34,810 nucleotides of DNA from an uncultured Oscillospiraceae bacterium (lineage in GTDB: Bacteria > Bacillota > Clostridia > Oscillospirales > Acutalibacteraceae): the NCBI GenBank assembly GCA_900539845.1, contig UQDP01000018.1:1-34810 (forward strand), written 5' to 3'. Shown piece by piece: positions 15,146 through 22,100 of this stretch. A program made the position numbers and the translations under genes. How positions within the stretch are numbered: the stretch's first letter is position 1; each line of letters opens with the position of its first letter. Under the pieces are notes generated by a model. The model ran no database searches and was not told the origin of the DNA. It saw nothing but the letters and a program-made list of their open reading frames with translations.

Positions 15146-16390
15146 ATGAAACAGTTTAAAACGATACTCAGATTTGAGCTGAACAACTATTTCCAGAATA
15201 AAGTATTTCTCGGAATAACCATTTTTGCCGTTCTTCTCATTGCCGTGCTTATGTTTTTCCCGCGTTTTGCGGCGGATAAAGAAAGCGGCGGCGCAGAGAA
15301 TGCGCAGCCGGCTAAAAGCGATCTGCCGATCATGTATATCATTTCAGAAACCGAAAAAACAGAAGCGATCGTTCAGGCATTTCAGGAGGCTTTTACCGAT
15401 TATAACGTTACAGGCGCACAAAACGAGGACGAGACGAGAAACAAAATCATCTCCGGCGAAGCGGACTGCGCGTTTATCATTCACAGCCTGACAGATTACA
15501 CATACCTTGTCGGCAATCTGACTATGTATGACACGAATACGGCAACGGCAGATTCTGTTTTGCAGCAGCTTTACAGAATCCATTCGCTTTCCGCTCAGGG
15601 CATTTCGCATGATGACGCGCAGAATATACTCAGCGTTTCTCCGCAGAGCACCGTCGAGAGTCTGGGCAAAGACCACAGCCGGAATTTCTTTTACACATAT
15701 ATTATGATCTTCGCTCTTTATATGATGATCATTATGTACGGACAGCTCGTGGCAACAAGTGTGGCAACGGAAAAGAGCTCGCGCGCTATGGAACTTCTTA
15801 TAACAAGCGCAAAACCCACAGCTATGATGTTCGGCAAGATAACAGCCGCCTGCCTTGCCGGATTCGTTCAGCTTATCGCTGTGTTCGGCAGCGCGTTTCT
15901 GTTTTACAATATGAACAGATCATACTGGGCAGACAATGCAATCGTTGCCTCTATATTCGATATGCCGCTTTCACTGCTGCTCTATATGGTACTGTTTTTC
16001 ATCCTGGGCTTTATGATCTATGCCTGTCTTTACGGAGCGATAGGATCAACGGCTACAAAAGTGGAGGATATAAACACGCTCTCCATGCCGCTGACTCTGC
16101 TGTTCGTTGCGGCATTCATGGTGGTAATATTCTCTATGAGCAGCGGAGAAGTCGATAATGTTCTTCTGAAGATCTGTTCCTTCATTCCGTTCACTTCGCC
16201 TATGGCGATGTTTACAAGGATAGCTATGAGCACGGTGCCGCCGTATGAGATTATCATTTCGGTCGTTATCCTTGCCGCAAGCGTGATCGGCATAGGCGTT
16301 TTAAGCGCAAAGATTTACAGAGTGGGAGTCCTGCTTTACGGCACAACGCCAAAGATCAGTTCAATAATCAAAGCGCTTAAAAACTCGTAA
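15146..16390 (+). CDS. ABC-2 family permease, NatB-like
   Basis: Integral membrane protein (414 aa) that forms the channel of the exporter. One N-terminal helix (about residues 20-41) is followed by an extracytoplasmic region of about 135 residues and then a cluster of five or six helices beginning near residue 175, the usual layout of the ABC2_membrane_3/NatB group. The motif ATEKSSRAMELLITSAKP after the second helix is the family's conserved cytoplasmic loop. AGGAGGTG precedes the ATG by 5 bases, and the gap from the ATPase gene is 11 bases. It is the last gene before a terminator shared with a convergent gene. Confidence 0.9.
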   Translation: MKQFKTILRFELNNYFQNKVFLGITIFAVLLIAVLMFFPRFAADKESGGAENAQPAKSDLPIMYIISETEKTEAIVQAFQEAFTDYNVTGAQNEDETRNKIISGEADCAFIIHSLTDYTYLVGNLTMYDTNTATADSVLQQLYRIHSLSAQGISHDDAQNILSVSPQSTVESLGKDHSRNFFYTYIMIFALYMMIIMYGQLVATSVATEKSSRAMELLITSAKPTAMMFGKITAACLAGFVQLIAVFGSAFLFYNMNRSYWADNAIVASIFDMPLSLLLYMVLFFILGFMIYACLYGAIGSTATKVEDINTLSMPLTLLFVAAFMVVIFSMSSGEVDNVLLKICSFIPFTSPMAMFTRIAMSTVPPYEIIISVVILAASVIGIGVLSAKIYRVGVLLYGTTPKISSIIKALKNS

Positions 16391-16410
16391 AAAAATATCG
16401 GTATAAAAAC

Positions 16411-16439
16411 GATCCCCGTTCGATAAAAGAACGGGGATC
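16411..16439. terminator. Bidirectional terminator between the NatAB-like and FRG genes
   Basis: A perfect 11-bp stem (16411-16421 with 16429-16439) encloses a 7-base loop. On the minus strand the stem is followed by GTTTTTAT, a good tail for the FRG operon. On the plus strand the tail is weaker (CTATTATTT). Confidence 0.75.
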
Positions 16440-16442
16440 CTA

Positions 16443-17396
16443 TTATTTAACGGCCTTTGAAATATCCAAAAGGTACTCATAGCGGTAATGGGGAGCTTCT
16501 GCCATAATAAGATCGTTAAGTTCCGGGCAAACAGATTTGCTGATCACATATTTTTTCAGAATAAAGCTCTGCCGCACTGATTTCGTTAAATATCTGGACG
16601 AAATAAGCGTAAAGTTGTTCAGCAGAAGAAATACCCCCTGCTGATATTTCATCAAATCATTTGTGGGTATGTCTATAAGCTTTGCCTGCGGATACATTTG
16701 ATTTATAATATCGCCTATTTTAACAGGCTGCGGTTTATGAATCCGCTGAGATTTGTCCTTTAACAGACTGCCGGGATGCAAAAGCATATTCTCGGTTAAA
16801 GCCGATTTCAAAAATGCGTTTCGTTCCGTATCAACAACAGCAACATTATAATGGTTTATCCAGCCGTTTACTTCTTCAATATCATCCGATGTGTCGTCGT
16901 CATCCACATCAACAACGGTATAAAGAACGATATCATCATGAAACGCTTCCCTGCCCTTCAGGGCAAAAGACAGCGCCACATAAAGACTTTTGGTAAAATC
17001 AATAAAAGGACTGAACTTTAAATAATGCTGTGCAAAGGCGAGCATTTCATACATGGAATTTTCGCTTAAATTTCCGTTTACGGTTTTGAAAACGTTAATA
17101 AAGTTGCTCTGCTTTGTGTAAAATGCAAACAGCGTTTCTCTGTTTAAATATGTAACATCCGTCTGAGATTCGGCTCTGAAACAGCCGCCGTTTCTAAGCA
17201 GAGACGGAATCAGAAACCTTTTTTTGCTGTTTATCCGTTCTCCTCTGTAATAAATTTTCTCTTTCTTTGCAAAAGGGTAATAGATCTGCTCCATAAACTC
17301 TTCAAACGAATCTATAGTATGGGTTGACACGGAATAGCTGTAATCGAACGTATCAAAGAGTTTTTCTTTAATTTCCCGTCCTTTTTCTGTAATCAT
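16443..17396 (-). CDS. FRG-domain protein
   Basis: Protein of 317 aa with a recognisable FRG domain: YYRGE at residues 49-53, then AQHYLKFSPFIDFTKSLYVALSFA (122-145), matching the family's RG..., QHY and D-(W/F)-T-x-S...AL-FA pattern. The FRG domain has no firmly established activity but recurs in prokaryotic defence loci and possible toxin systems. An acidic patch (VDVDDDDTSDD, about 168-178) lies in the middle. No signal peptide or membrane helix is seen, so it is probably cytoplasmic. AAGGAG precedes the ATG by 5-6 bases. A 49-aa gene lies 20 bases upstream and is probably co-transcribed. Its role is unknown; defence or stress toxin is a guess from family context. Confidence 0.75.
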   Translation of the reverse strand: MITEKGREIKEKLFDTFDYSYSVSTHTIDSFEEFMEQIYYPFAKKEKIYYRGERINSKKRFLIPSLLRNGGCFRAESQTDVTYLNRETLFAFYTKQSNFINVFKTVNGNLSENSMYEMLAFAQHYLKFSPFIDFTKSLYVALSFALKGREAFHDDIVLYTVVDVDDDDTSDDIEEVNGWINHYNVAVVDTERNAFLKSALTENMLLHPGSLLKDKSQRIHKPQPVKIGDIINQMYPQAKLIDIPTNDLMKYQQGVFLLLNNFTLISSRYLTKSVRQSFILKKYVISKSVCPELNDLIMAEAPHYRYEYLLDISKAVK

Positions 17397-17416
17397 TATA
17401 TCTCCTTATAACGCCC

Positions 17417-17566
17417 CTACATGATCTGCTCAATCATAATATCGGAAAAATTGAGCCGATTTGACAGTATATATTTGACTTCCTCGTCTGTTTTGCCGCA
17501 GTTTCTCATATACTTAACGGTTAAAACGGCAAGGTTTATCAACGCCTGTTTATCTGACGTATGCAA
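17417..17566 (-). CDS. Small protein of 49 aa upstream of the FRG gene
   Basis: A TTG start at 17566 follows a near-consensus AGGAGGTGATTTTC ribosome binding site (AGGAGG plus 8 bases), and the frame runs 49 codons to TAG at 17417-17419. The protein, beginning MHTSDKQALINLAVLTVKYM, looks fully helical, with a charged middle (NCGKTDEEVKYILSNRL). It has no membrane segment or recognised domain. The strong ribosome binding site and the 20-base gap to the FRG gene support a two-gene operon. The first-gene position and small size resemble an antitoxin or regulator, but this is inference only. Confidence 0.6.
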   Translation of the reverse strand: MHTSDKQALINLAVLTVKYMRNCGKTDEEVKYILSNRLNFSDIMIEQIM

Positions 17567-17780
17567 GAAAATCACCTCCTGATGAGATTAGAATATTTGA
17601 TACTCATTTTATAGTTTTAACAAAAATATTTAATTTATACATTATTCATATCATTTTTTATTACAATCAGTTTAGCATATAAAAATTAAGTAAAAATAAA
17701 AACAATTTAAACTTTTAAGAAAAGCTTACAGCAGATATGTTTTGAAAATAATGACGAAATGTTTTGAAAATGTTAATTTT
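17567..17780. other. AT-rich intergenic region with a 13-base direct repeat
   Basis: This region is upstream of the 49-aa gene and downstream of the PIG-L gene terminator. It is strongly AT-rich and holds two copies of ATGTTTTGAAAAT (17737-17749 and 17759-17771), offset by 22 bases. The promoter of the small-protein/FRG operon should be here on the minus strand, but I see no convincing -35/-10 pair. No coding frame is supported. Confidence 0.4.
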
Positions 17781-17823
17781 AAAGCCCGCCAGAACAACTT
17801 ACATTTGTTTTGACGGGCTTTTT
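17781..17823 (-). terminator. Terminator hairpin downstream of the PIG-L gene
   Basis: A 17-bp stem with two G-U pairs (17781-17797 with 17805-17821) and a 7-base loop. T residues follow on the plus side and a short TTT tail on the minus side. It lies 12 bases beyond the PIG-L stop codon. Confidence 0.7.
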
Positions 17824-17834
17824 GATGTTGAAGA

Positions 17835-19880
17835 TCATTTTTTCGGCTTGTAAACGCCAAGCCGGCGGACAAGACCGCGGTAATAATCCCACTGCATAGG
17901 AAATGAAAGTATCTTCTGCTCGTTATTTTGTTTTAAAGACATAATATACCTTTCTCTTTCATCCGGATTCCTGACCCGAAAACAATCATAGATTCGAGGA
18001 TCATCTTCTGATCGGACTGTTATCACCGCTTCTTCCTCCTCCGGGCAGTTCACCTTGAGAACGCCGTTCTCAACACTGCATACAACGCCATCGCTGCTGC
18101 TCTCTGCCGTGAATGCAAAATCCTTTTGATTCGGAAACGTATATACGGAGAATTCCTCTCTGCCGGTCTTGTTGATTATATAATCATAGCAGAAATCCCC
18201 GTTTTGATTCTGCACTTTAATAAATTCCGCTCGCTCGCTTTCGGGCGTTTCAAACGCCTCTACCTTTAAAAGAGAGCAGTTCCCGGTAAAATTCTTTATT
18301 CTTATACCGATTATATCGGTGGTAACAGGCGGAAACGCAAAAACAGTTGCTCCCCCGTTTGCTTTCAGCTCGCCGGTATTATACGAGACCGCACCCAGAG
18401 TAAGCTGAGCGTTCACGATATGGCTGTCTGCTTCAGGACTTTCGTAAACAGCAACCGAACAGATTCTCTTTGCCTCAGGCAGTCTGAACGCAACGATCCG
18501 TTTTTCATCATCAGGATCGGCCGTCCACAGTCCTTTCACAGGCAGCCTGCGATCGTTTATTATATCATCACTGTCCGCAAGCCTGAAAGAAGTCAGTTGC
18601 GACGGATCACCGCTTGTTGCGGTGATCTGCGCGTTATACAGCAGGCTGTCCGTTCTTCGCAGCCAAAAGACCTTATCGGAATTCAGTATTCCGCAGGCGT
18701 GGTCCGTTGCTGTCTGACTGGAATATTCAGCCATGGCGCGATAGCTTGAACTGTTTTGCATAACACGCGAAAGGCTTTCACACGCAACGGGAAAACGGAC
18801 TCTTTTTTTCCACTCGTAAAAATTCGTTTCTCTCATATGATCAGACGGCTCTTTGAGATGGGTGGACGGCGCATTCAACGAATAATAATCCTCTTTTCCG
18901 TCCCAAGCAGTGGAATAAGCAAAGCCTTTAAAAACAAGCGGTTTGTAAAACGGATCACGTTTAAGGATATCTGAGAGCGCCTCCTCAAAAAACAGGCTCA
19001 GCGCGCGGTGATCCGCATGCGCGTCATAATCACAGCAAAAGATCGTATCCGGCCTGTAGCGTTCAATGACCTTAACAAACGAATTCAGATAATTGCGCCT
19101 TGTAAAGCTGCATTTCATAAAAGGCTCTTTGCCGCACGCGCCGTAGGTTTCGCTGTATCCGGCAGGGGATGTGAGCACTTTGTCCTCCTCTGCGTTATAA
19201 ATGTGCAGACCCTTCTCATCCGCAATGCTGTCACTGAAGCCGAGAAAGACCACATTTTCCTTCGGTATTCCGTAGCTTTCAGCGGCATGAAGCGCCTCCC
19301 TGATTCTCAGCTTTCCGAGACCGTAAAAATCGCCGTTTGTAGAAAATACGATTCTTACATCAGAACCATATTTTACATACTGTTCTATCACACCGCCGTA
19401 AAGATTTACTTCGTCGTCTTCATGAGGCGCAAAAAACATCACGCTTCTGCCTGAAAAAATATTTTTTCTGTCCGCTTCGGGATAATGATACAGCGTGCCC
19501 TTAGGCAGTGCAAAAGTTCCTGCCGCAGCCGCGATCAGCGACGCTGCAAAAGCGAGCGCGCCGGTCACAAAAAAGAACACGGTAAGCCCCGCAGGAAAAG
19601 GCATAAGCACAGCCGCCAGCATAGAAACATCAAGAACGCCGAGCAGCATATAGATCTGAAGCATGCGCGATTCGACATGCACATTGAAAGCAACCGTAAG
19701 AAACACGAAAACCGCGGTCAAGACCTTGAGCGGCATATATACCAGCGGATTCACAAAAGCAATAATCACGGAAAGGAGCAGAACCAGCAAAAGAATGACC
19801 GTTACCGGCACTGCAAAAGAAGCTTTTTCATATGGTCTTATTTTTTTCCAATCTACCCTGACCAAAAGGATCCCCCCCAT
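17835..19880 (-). CDS. Membrane-anchored PIG-L family deacetylase with C-terminal accessory domains
   Basis: Protein of 681 aa. Four hydrophobic helices (about residues 22-44, 48-66, 76-95 and 98-122) come first, followed by a PIG-L/LmbE zinc deacetylase domain with metal motif PHEDDE (152-157, Glu in place of the common Pro) and HADH (288-291). PIG-L enzymes remove N-acetyl groups from amino sugars such as GlcNAc conjugates. Residues about 430-570 look like a discoidin-type (F5/8 type C) beta-sandwich, and the last 100 contain another beta-rich segment. The family is usually 200-300 aa, so the membrane and accessory parts are unusual. The ATG at 19880 has a poor ribosome binding site; an in-frame TTG at 19865 after a G-rich run is an alternative. 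The natural substrate, perhaps a cell-surface glycan, is inferred. Confidence 0.8.
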   Translation of the reverse strand: MGGILLVRVDWKKIRPYEKASFAVPVTVILLLVLLLSVIIAFVNPLVYMPLKVLTAVFVFLTVAFNVHVESRMLQIYMLLGVLDVSMLAAVLMPFPAGLTVFFFVTGALAFAASLIAAAAGTFALPKGTLYHYPEADRKNIFSGRSVMFFAPHEDDEVNLYGGVIEQYVKYGSDVRIVFSTNGDFYGLGKLRIREALHAAESYGIPKENVVFLGFSDSIADEKGLHIYNAEEDKVLTSPAGYSETYGACGKEPFMKCSFTRRNYLNSFVKVIERYRPDTIFCCDYDAHADHRALSLFFEEALSDILKRDPFYKPLVFKGFAYSTAWDGKEDYYSLNAPSTHLKEPSDHMRETNFYEWKKRVRFPVACESLSRVMQNSSSYRAMAEYSSQTATDHACGILNSDKVFWLRRTDSLLYNAQITATSGDPSQLTSFRLADSDDIINDRRLPVKGLWTADPDDEKRIVAFRLPEAKRICSVAVYESPEADSHIVNAQLTLGAVSYNTGELKANGGATVFAFPPVTTDIIGIRIKNFTGNCSLLKVEAFETPESERAEFIKVQNQNGDFCYDYIINKTGREEFSVYTFPNQKDFAFTAESSSDGVVCSVENGVLKVNCPEEEEAVITVRSEDDPRIYDCFRVRNPDERERYIMSLKQNNEQKILSFPMQWDYYRGLVRRLGVYKPKK

Positions 19881-19938
19881 ATCTCTTACATAAAATACCA
19901 GATATGAAAAAATTAGTCAAATTTTTCTTAAAAAAGGG

Positions 19939-19966
19939 TTGACAAATCGTTTTTTTATGATATACT
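19939..19966 (+). promoter_or_regulatory. Promoter of the PerR-rubrerythrin operon
   Basis: TTGACA (19939-19944), a 16-base spacer and TATACT (19961-19966). A Fur-family operator begins 3 bases after the -10 element. Confidence 0.8.
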
Positions 19967-19969
19967 TAA

Positions 19970-19986
19970 ATTGTACTTAATACAAT
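19970..19986 (+). promoter_or_regulatory. PerR/Fur-type operator
   Basis: Perfect inverted repeat ATTGTA-N5-TACAAT. Read as a 7-1-7 Fur box it is TTGTACT-T-AATACAA, close to the known PerR box TTATAAT-N-ATTATAA. It covers the expected transcription start, where binding would repress, so the regulator gene downstream is probably autoregulated. Confidence 0.7.
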
Positions 19987-20013
19987 CTAACAATTAATGC
20001 AAGGTGGTGTCTG

Positions 20014-20427
20014 ATGCACAACGAACAGATTCTTGAACTTTTTAAGGAAAAGAATTTCCGTGCAACCCCACAGAGGATTGCAGTTTACAAATATGTTTAC
20101 GGGCACCGTACCCACCCGGATGCGGCGCAGATCTACGAAAGCGTTCTTAAAGACAATCCCAGTTTTTCAAAAACCACGGTATACAATGCTTTAAAATCGC
20201 TTTGTGAAAGCGGATTTCTAATGCCCGTTACCATTGAAAGCGGCAAAACGCATTATGACGCAAATGTTCATTTTCACGGTCATTTCATTTGCAGCCGGTG
20301 CGGAGAGATCTATGATTTTGAAGCCGCCGAACCGTATGACTGTGTGCCGGACGGATTTTCCGTCCGCCAAAAAGACGTTTATTACAGCGGCATTTGCAAA
20401 AGCTGTAACAATAAAAAATCAAATTAA
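20014..20427 (+). CDS. perR: Fur-family repressor, PerR-like
   Basis: Peroxide-sensing repressor (137 aa). A winged helix (about residues 1-75, with SFSKTTVYNALKSL) is followed by the dimer domain. Four cysteines in two CxxC pairs (C93/C96 and C128/C131) form the structural zinc site. Residues matching the PerR metal-sensing site are present: His34, Asp82, His86, His88 and Asp101; Asp101 at the position of PerR Asp104 favours PerR over Fur. AAGGTGGTG precedes the ATG. The rubrerythrin gene follows after 19 bases, and an operator sits in the promoter, so this looks like an autoregulated oxidative stress operon. Confidence 0.85.
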   Translation: MHNEQILELFKEKNFRATPQRIAVYKYVYGHRTHPDAAQIYESVLKDNPSFSKTTVYNALKSLCESGFLMPVTIESGKTHYDANVHFHGHFICSRCGEIYDFEAAEPYDCVPDGFSVRQKDVYYSGICKSCNNKKSN

Positions 20428-20446
20428 TTAAGAAGGAGTAATTATT

Positions 20447-20986
20447 ATGGCTAAAAAGTATTATTGTCCCGTATGCGGATACGAAAGTGACGAACCTATC
20501 GAAAAATGCCCCCTCTGCGGCGCTGCTATGAAAGTCCGCGAAGAGGGCGGTGAAAGAGCATGGGCAGCCGAGCACATTGTCGGCGTTGCTCAGGGCGTAA
20601 GCGAAGAGATCCTTCAGGGTCTTCGTGAGAACTTCAACGGCGAATGCAGCGAGGTAGGTATGTATCTGGCAATGGCAAGAGTTGCTCACAGAGAAGGCTA
20701 TCCCGAAATCGGTCTTTACTGGGAAAAGGCTGCTTACGAAGAGGCAGAGCACGCCGCAAAATTCGCAGAGCTTCTCGGCGAAGTCGTAACCGATTCCACA
20801 AAGAAAAACCTTGAAATGCGCGTAGCGGCAGAGCATGGCGCAACGCAGGGCAAGACCGATCTTGCAAAGCTTGCTAAAGAGCAGGGTCTTGACGCTATTC
20901 ATGACACCGTTCATGAAATGGCAAGAGACGAAGCACGCCACGGCAGAGCTTTTGAAGGACTTCTCAAGAGATATTTCGGCGAATAA
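20447..20986 (+). CDS. Rubrerythrin with N-terminal rubredoxin domain
   Basis: Non-haem di-iron peroxidase (179 aa) that reduces hydrogen peroxide in anaerobes. The domain order is reversed compared with classical rubrerythrin: the rubredoxin-like FeS4 site is at the N-terminus (Cys7, Cys10, Cys21, Cys24), and the ferritin-like four-helix domain follows (about 35-179). That domain supplies the di-iron ligands in [21 protein letters not shown] and ARDEARHG. Reverse rubrerythrins are known from clostridia. AAGGAG precedes the ATG by 8-9 bases. It is co-transcribed with the PerR-like gene and followed by a strong terminator. Confidence 0.93.
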   Translation: MAKKYYCPVCGYESDEPIEKCPLCGAAMKVREEGGERAWAAEHIVGVAQGVSEEILQGLRENFNGECSEVGMYLAMARVAHREGYPEIGLYWEKAAYEEAEHAAKFAELLGEVVTDSTKKNLEMRVAAEHGATQGKTDLAKLAKEQGLDAIHDTVHEMARDEARHGRAFEGLLKRYFGE

Positions 20987-21011
20987 TAATCTGAAAAACG
21001 AAATACATATG

Positions 21012-21042
21012 AAATGCGGCAGTTCTTTTCTGCCGCATTTTT
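21012..21042 (+). terminator. Terminator after rubrerythrin
   Basis: A perfect 11-bp stem (21012-21022 with 21030-21040) with loop TTCTTTT and a T tail. It separates rubrerythrin from the flavin reductase gene 46 bases on. Confidence 0.88.
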
Positions 21043-21085
21043 ATTAGAAACACCCTCAGAACTGCTTGATAATAAGGAGAACGCC

Positions 21086-21586
21086 ATGAATAAATCAGCA
21101 CTGTACAATTTATCCTACGGGGTATATGTTATAACAACTTGGACTGAAGGCAGAGCAACCGGGTGCACAGCGAATTCCGCTATGCAGATAACCTCTTCGC
21201 CCGCAACGGTTGCCGTTTCCATAAACCATGACAACTTCACAAATCAATGTATAAACGAATCCGGTGTTTTTGCAATCAACATTCTCGGCGAGCACTGCGA
21301 TCCGCTCGTGATAGGCAATTTCGGATTCAAAAGCGGAAAAGACACGGATAAATTCGCCGATTACAAACCGATCGTAAAAAGTATGCTGCCCGTTATTCCG
21401 CAGGCAAGCGGATATATCACCTGCAGAGTGATTGACAAAATGGAGACCTCTACCCACACCGTATTTTTGGGCGAGATCACGGACGCGGATATTTTAAACA
21501 GCGATACGCCGATGACATACGCCTATTACCATAATGTAATCAAAGGAAAATCTCCGAAAAACGCGCCTACCTATCAGGGGGAATAG
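21086..21586 (+). CDS. Flavin reductase-like FMN-binding protein
   Basis: Small flavoprotein (166 aa) of the flavin reductase family, matching the N-terminal FMN domain of clostridial high-molecular-weight rubredoxins and related diflavin electron carriers. Landmarks are NLSYGVYVITT, TGCTANSAMQITSSPATVAVSI, GVFAINIL and GNFGFKSGKDTDKF. No C-terminal rubredoxin domain is present, so electrons would have to pass to a separate acceptor, perhaps the neighbouring rubrerythrin. The ATG at 21086 follows AAGGAG; the frame is open back to 21014 but passes through the rubrerythrin terminator. Confidence 0.82.
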   Translation: MNKSALYNLSYGVYVITTWTEGRATGCTANSAMQITSSPATVAVSINHDNFTNQCINESGVFAINILGEHCDPLVIGNFGFKSGKDTDKFADYKPIVKSMLPVIPQASGYITCRVIDKMETSTHTVFLGEITDADILNSDTPMTYAYYHNVIKGKSPKNAPTYQGE

Positions 21587-21678
21587 AAAAATTAAAATGA
21601 TGGGAAGATAAGTATTTCCAGTAGTTACAAACGAAACTGATTTTAATAAACATTAACATTTTAAGGGAGGAAAATTTG

Positions 21679-22025
21679 GTGTTATACGATTTGATAACTT
21701 TTGATATTGTAAAAAGCATTAAAACCTTATCTAAAGTGATCTTTTATGTTTTTTAGCTATAGCTTTATTAGCGCTTATTGCTGGAATTTTTGCTTTAATA
21801 ATTTTTAATGAAAACAAAATTTTAATTATTTCATTTTTTGCAGTATTTATAATCTCAGGTGTTACTGCAATAATTGATTCTATTTTAATTTATGGATTTG
21901 GTGAAATAATTGCAAATTTAGAATTATTAAAACACAATACTAATTTAGCTGCAAGCACAGAAGAAGTAGTAGTAGACAAAAACTCTCCGACATTTGATAA
22001 CTTTATTAATAATTTCAGAAAATAG
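21679..22025 (+). pseudogene. Frameshifted gene for a small two-helix membrane protein
   Basis: A GTG start at 21679 follows GGGAGG by 8 bases and encodes 25 residues beginning MLYDLITFDIVKSIKTLSKV, up to TAG at 21754-21756. Straight after the run of six T (21749-21754) the -1 frame stays open for 90 more codons to TAG at 22023-22025. One extra T would give a single protein of about 115 aa with two hydrophobic helices (AIALLALIAGIFALIIF and IISFFAVFIISGVTAII) and a polar C-terminal tail. The region is much richer in AT than its neighbours. I do not recognise the family. A sequencing error, a real mutation, phase variation or frameshifting are all possible. Confidence 0.6.
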
Positions 22026-22100
22026 ATATATAGATAGATGCTACTTCACATTTCTACTTGTGACCTTGTATTTTTAAAGTGAATTATTGGTGAGCAAGTG
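22026..22100. other. Short AT-rich gap between convergent genes
   Basis: Between the frameshifted small gene and the stop of the sugar symporter gene. It contains ATAGAT tandem motifs, but I see no clear terminator hairpin with a T tract on either strand. Confidence 0.3.

Noticed and set aside
17737..17771. Direct repeat ATGTTTTGAAAAT as an operator for the FRG operon
   Set aside because: Two copies exist, but they lie over 170 bases upstream of the small gene in AT-rich DNA with no recognisable promoter near them, so a regulatory claim is not supported.
19008..19454. A 148-codon plus-strand frame inside the PIG-L gene
   Set aside because: It is the antisense shadow of the deacetylase domain and shows no motif or translation signal.
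20285..20941. A 218-codon minus-strand frame opposite perR and rubrerythrin
   Set aside because: It is antisense to two genes with clear metal-binding motifs, spans their intergenic gap and has no ribosome binding site.
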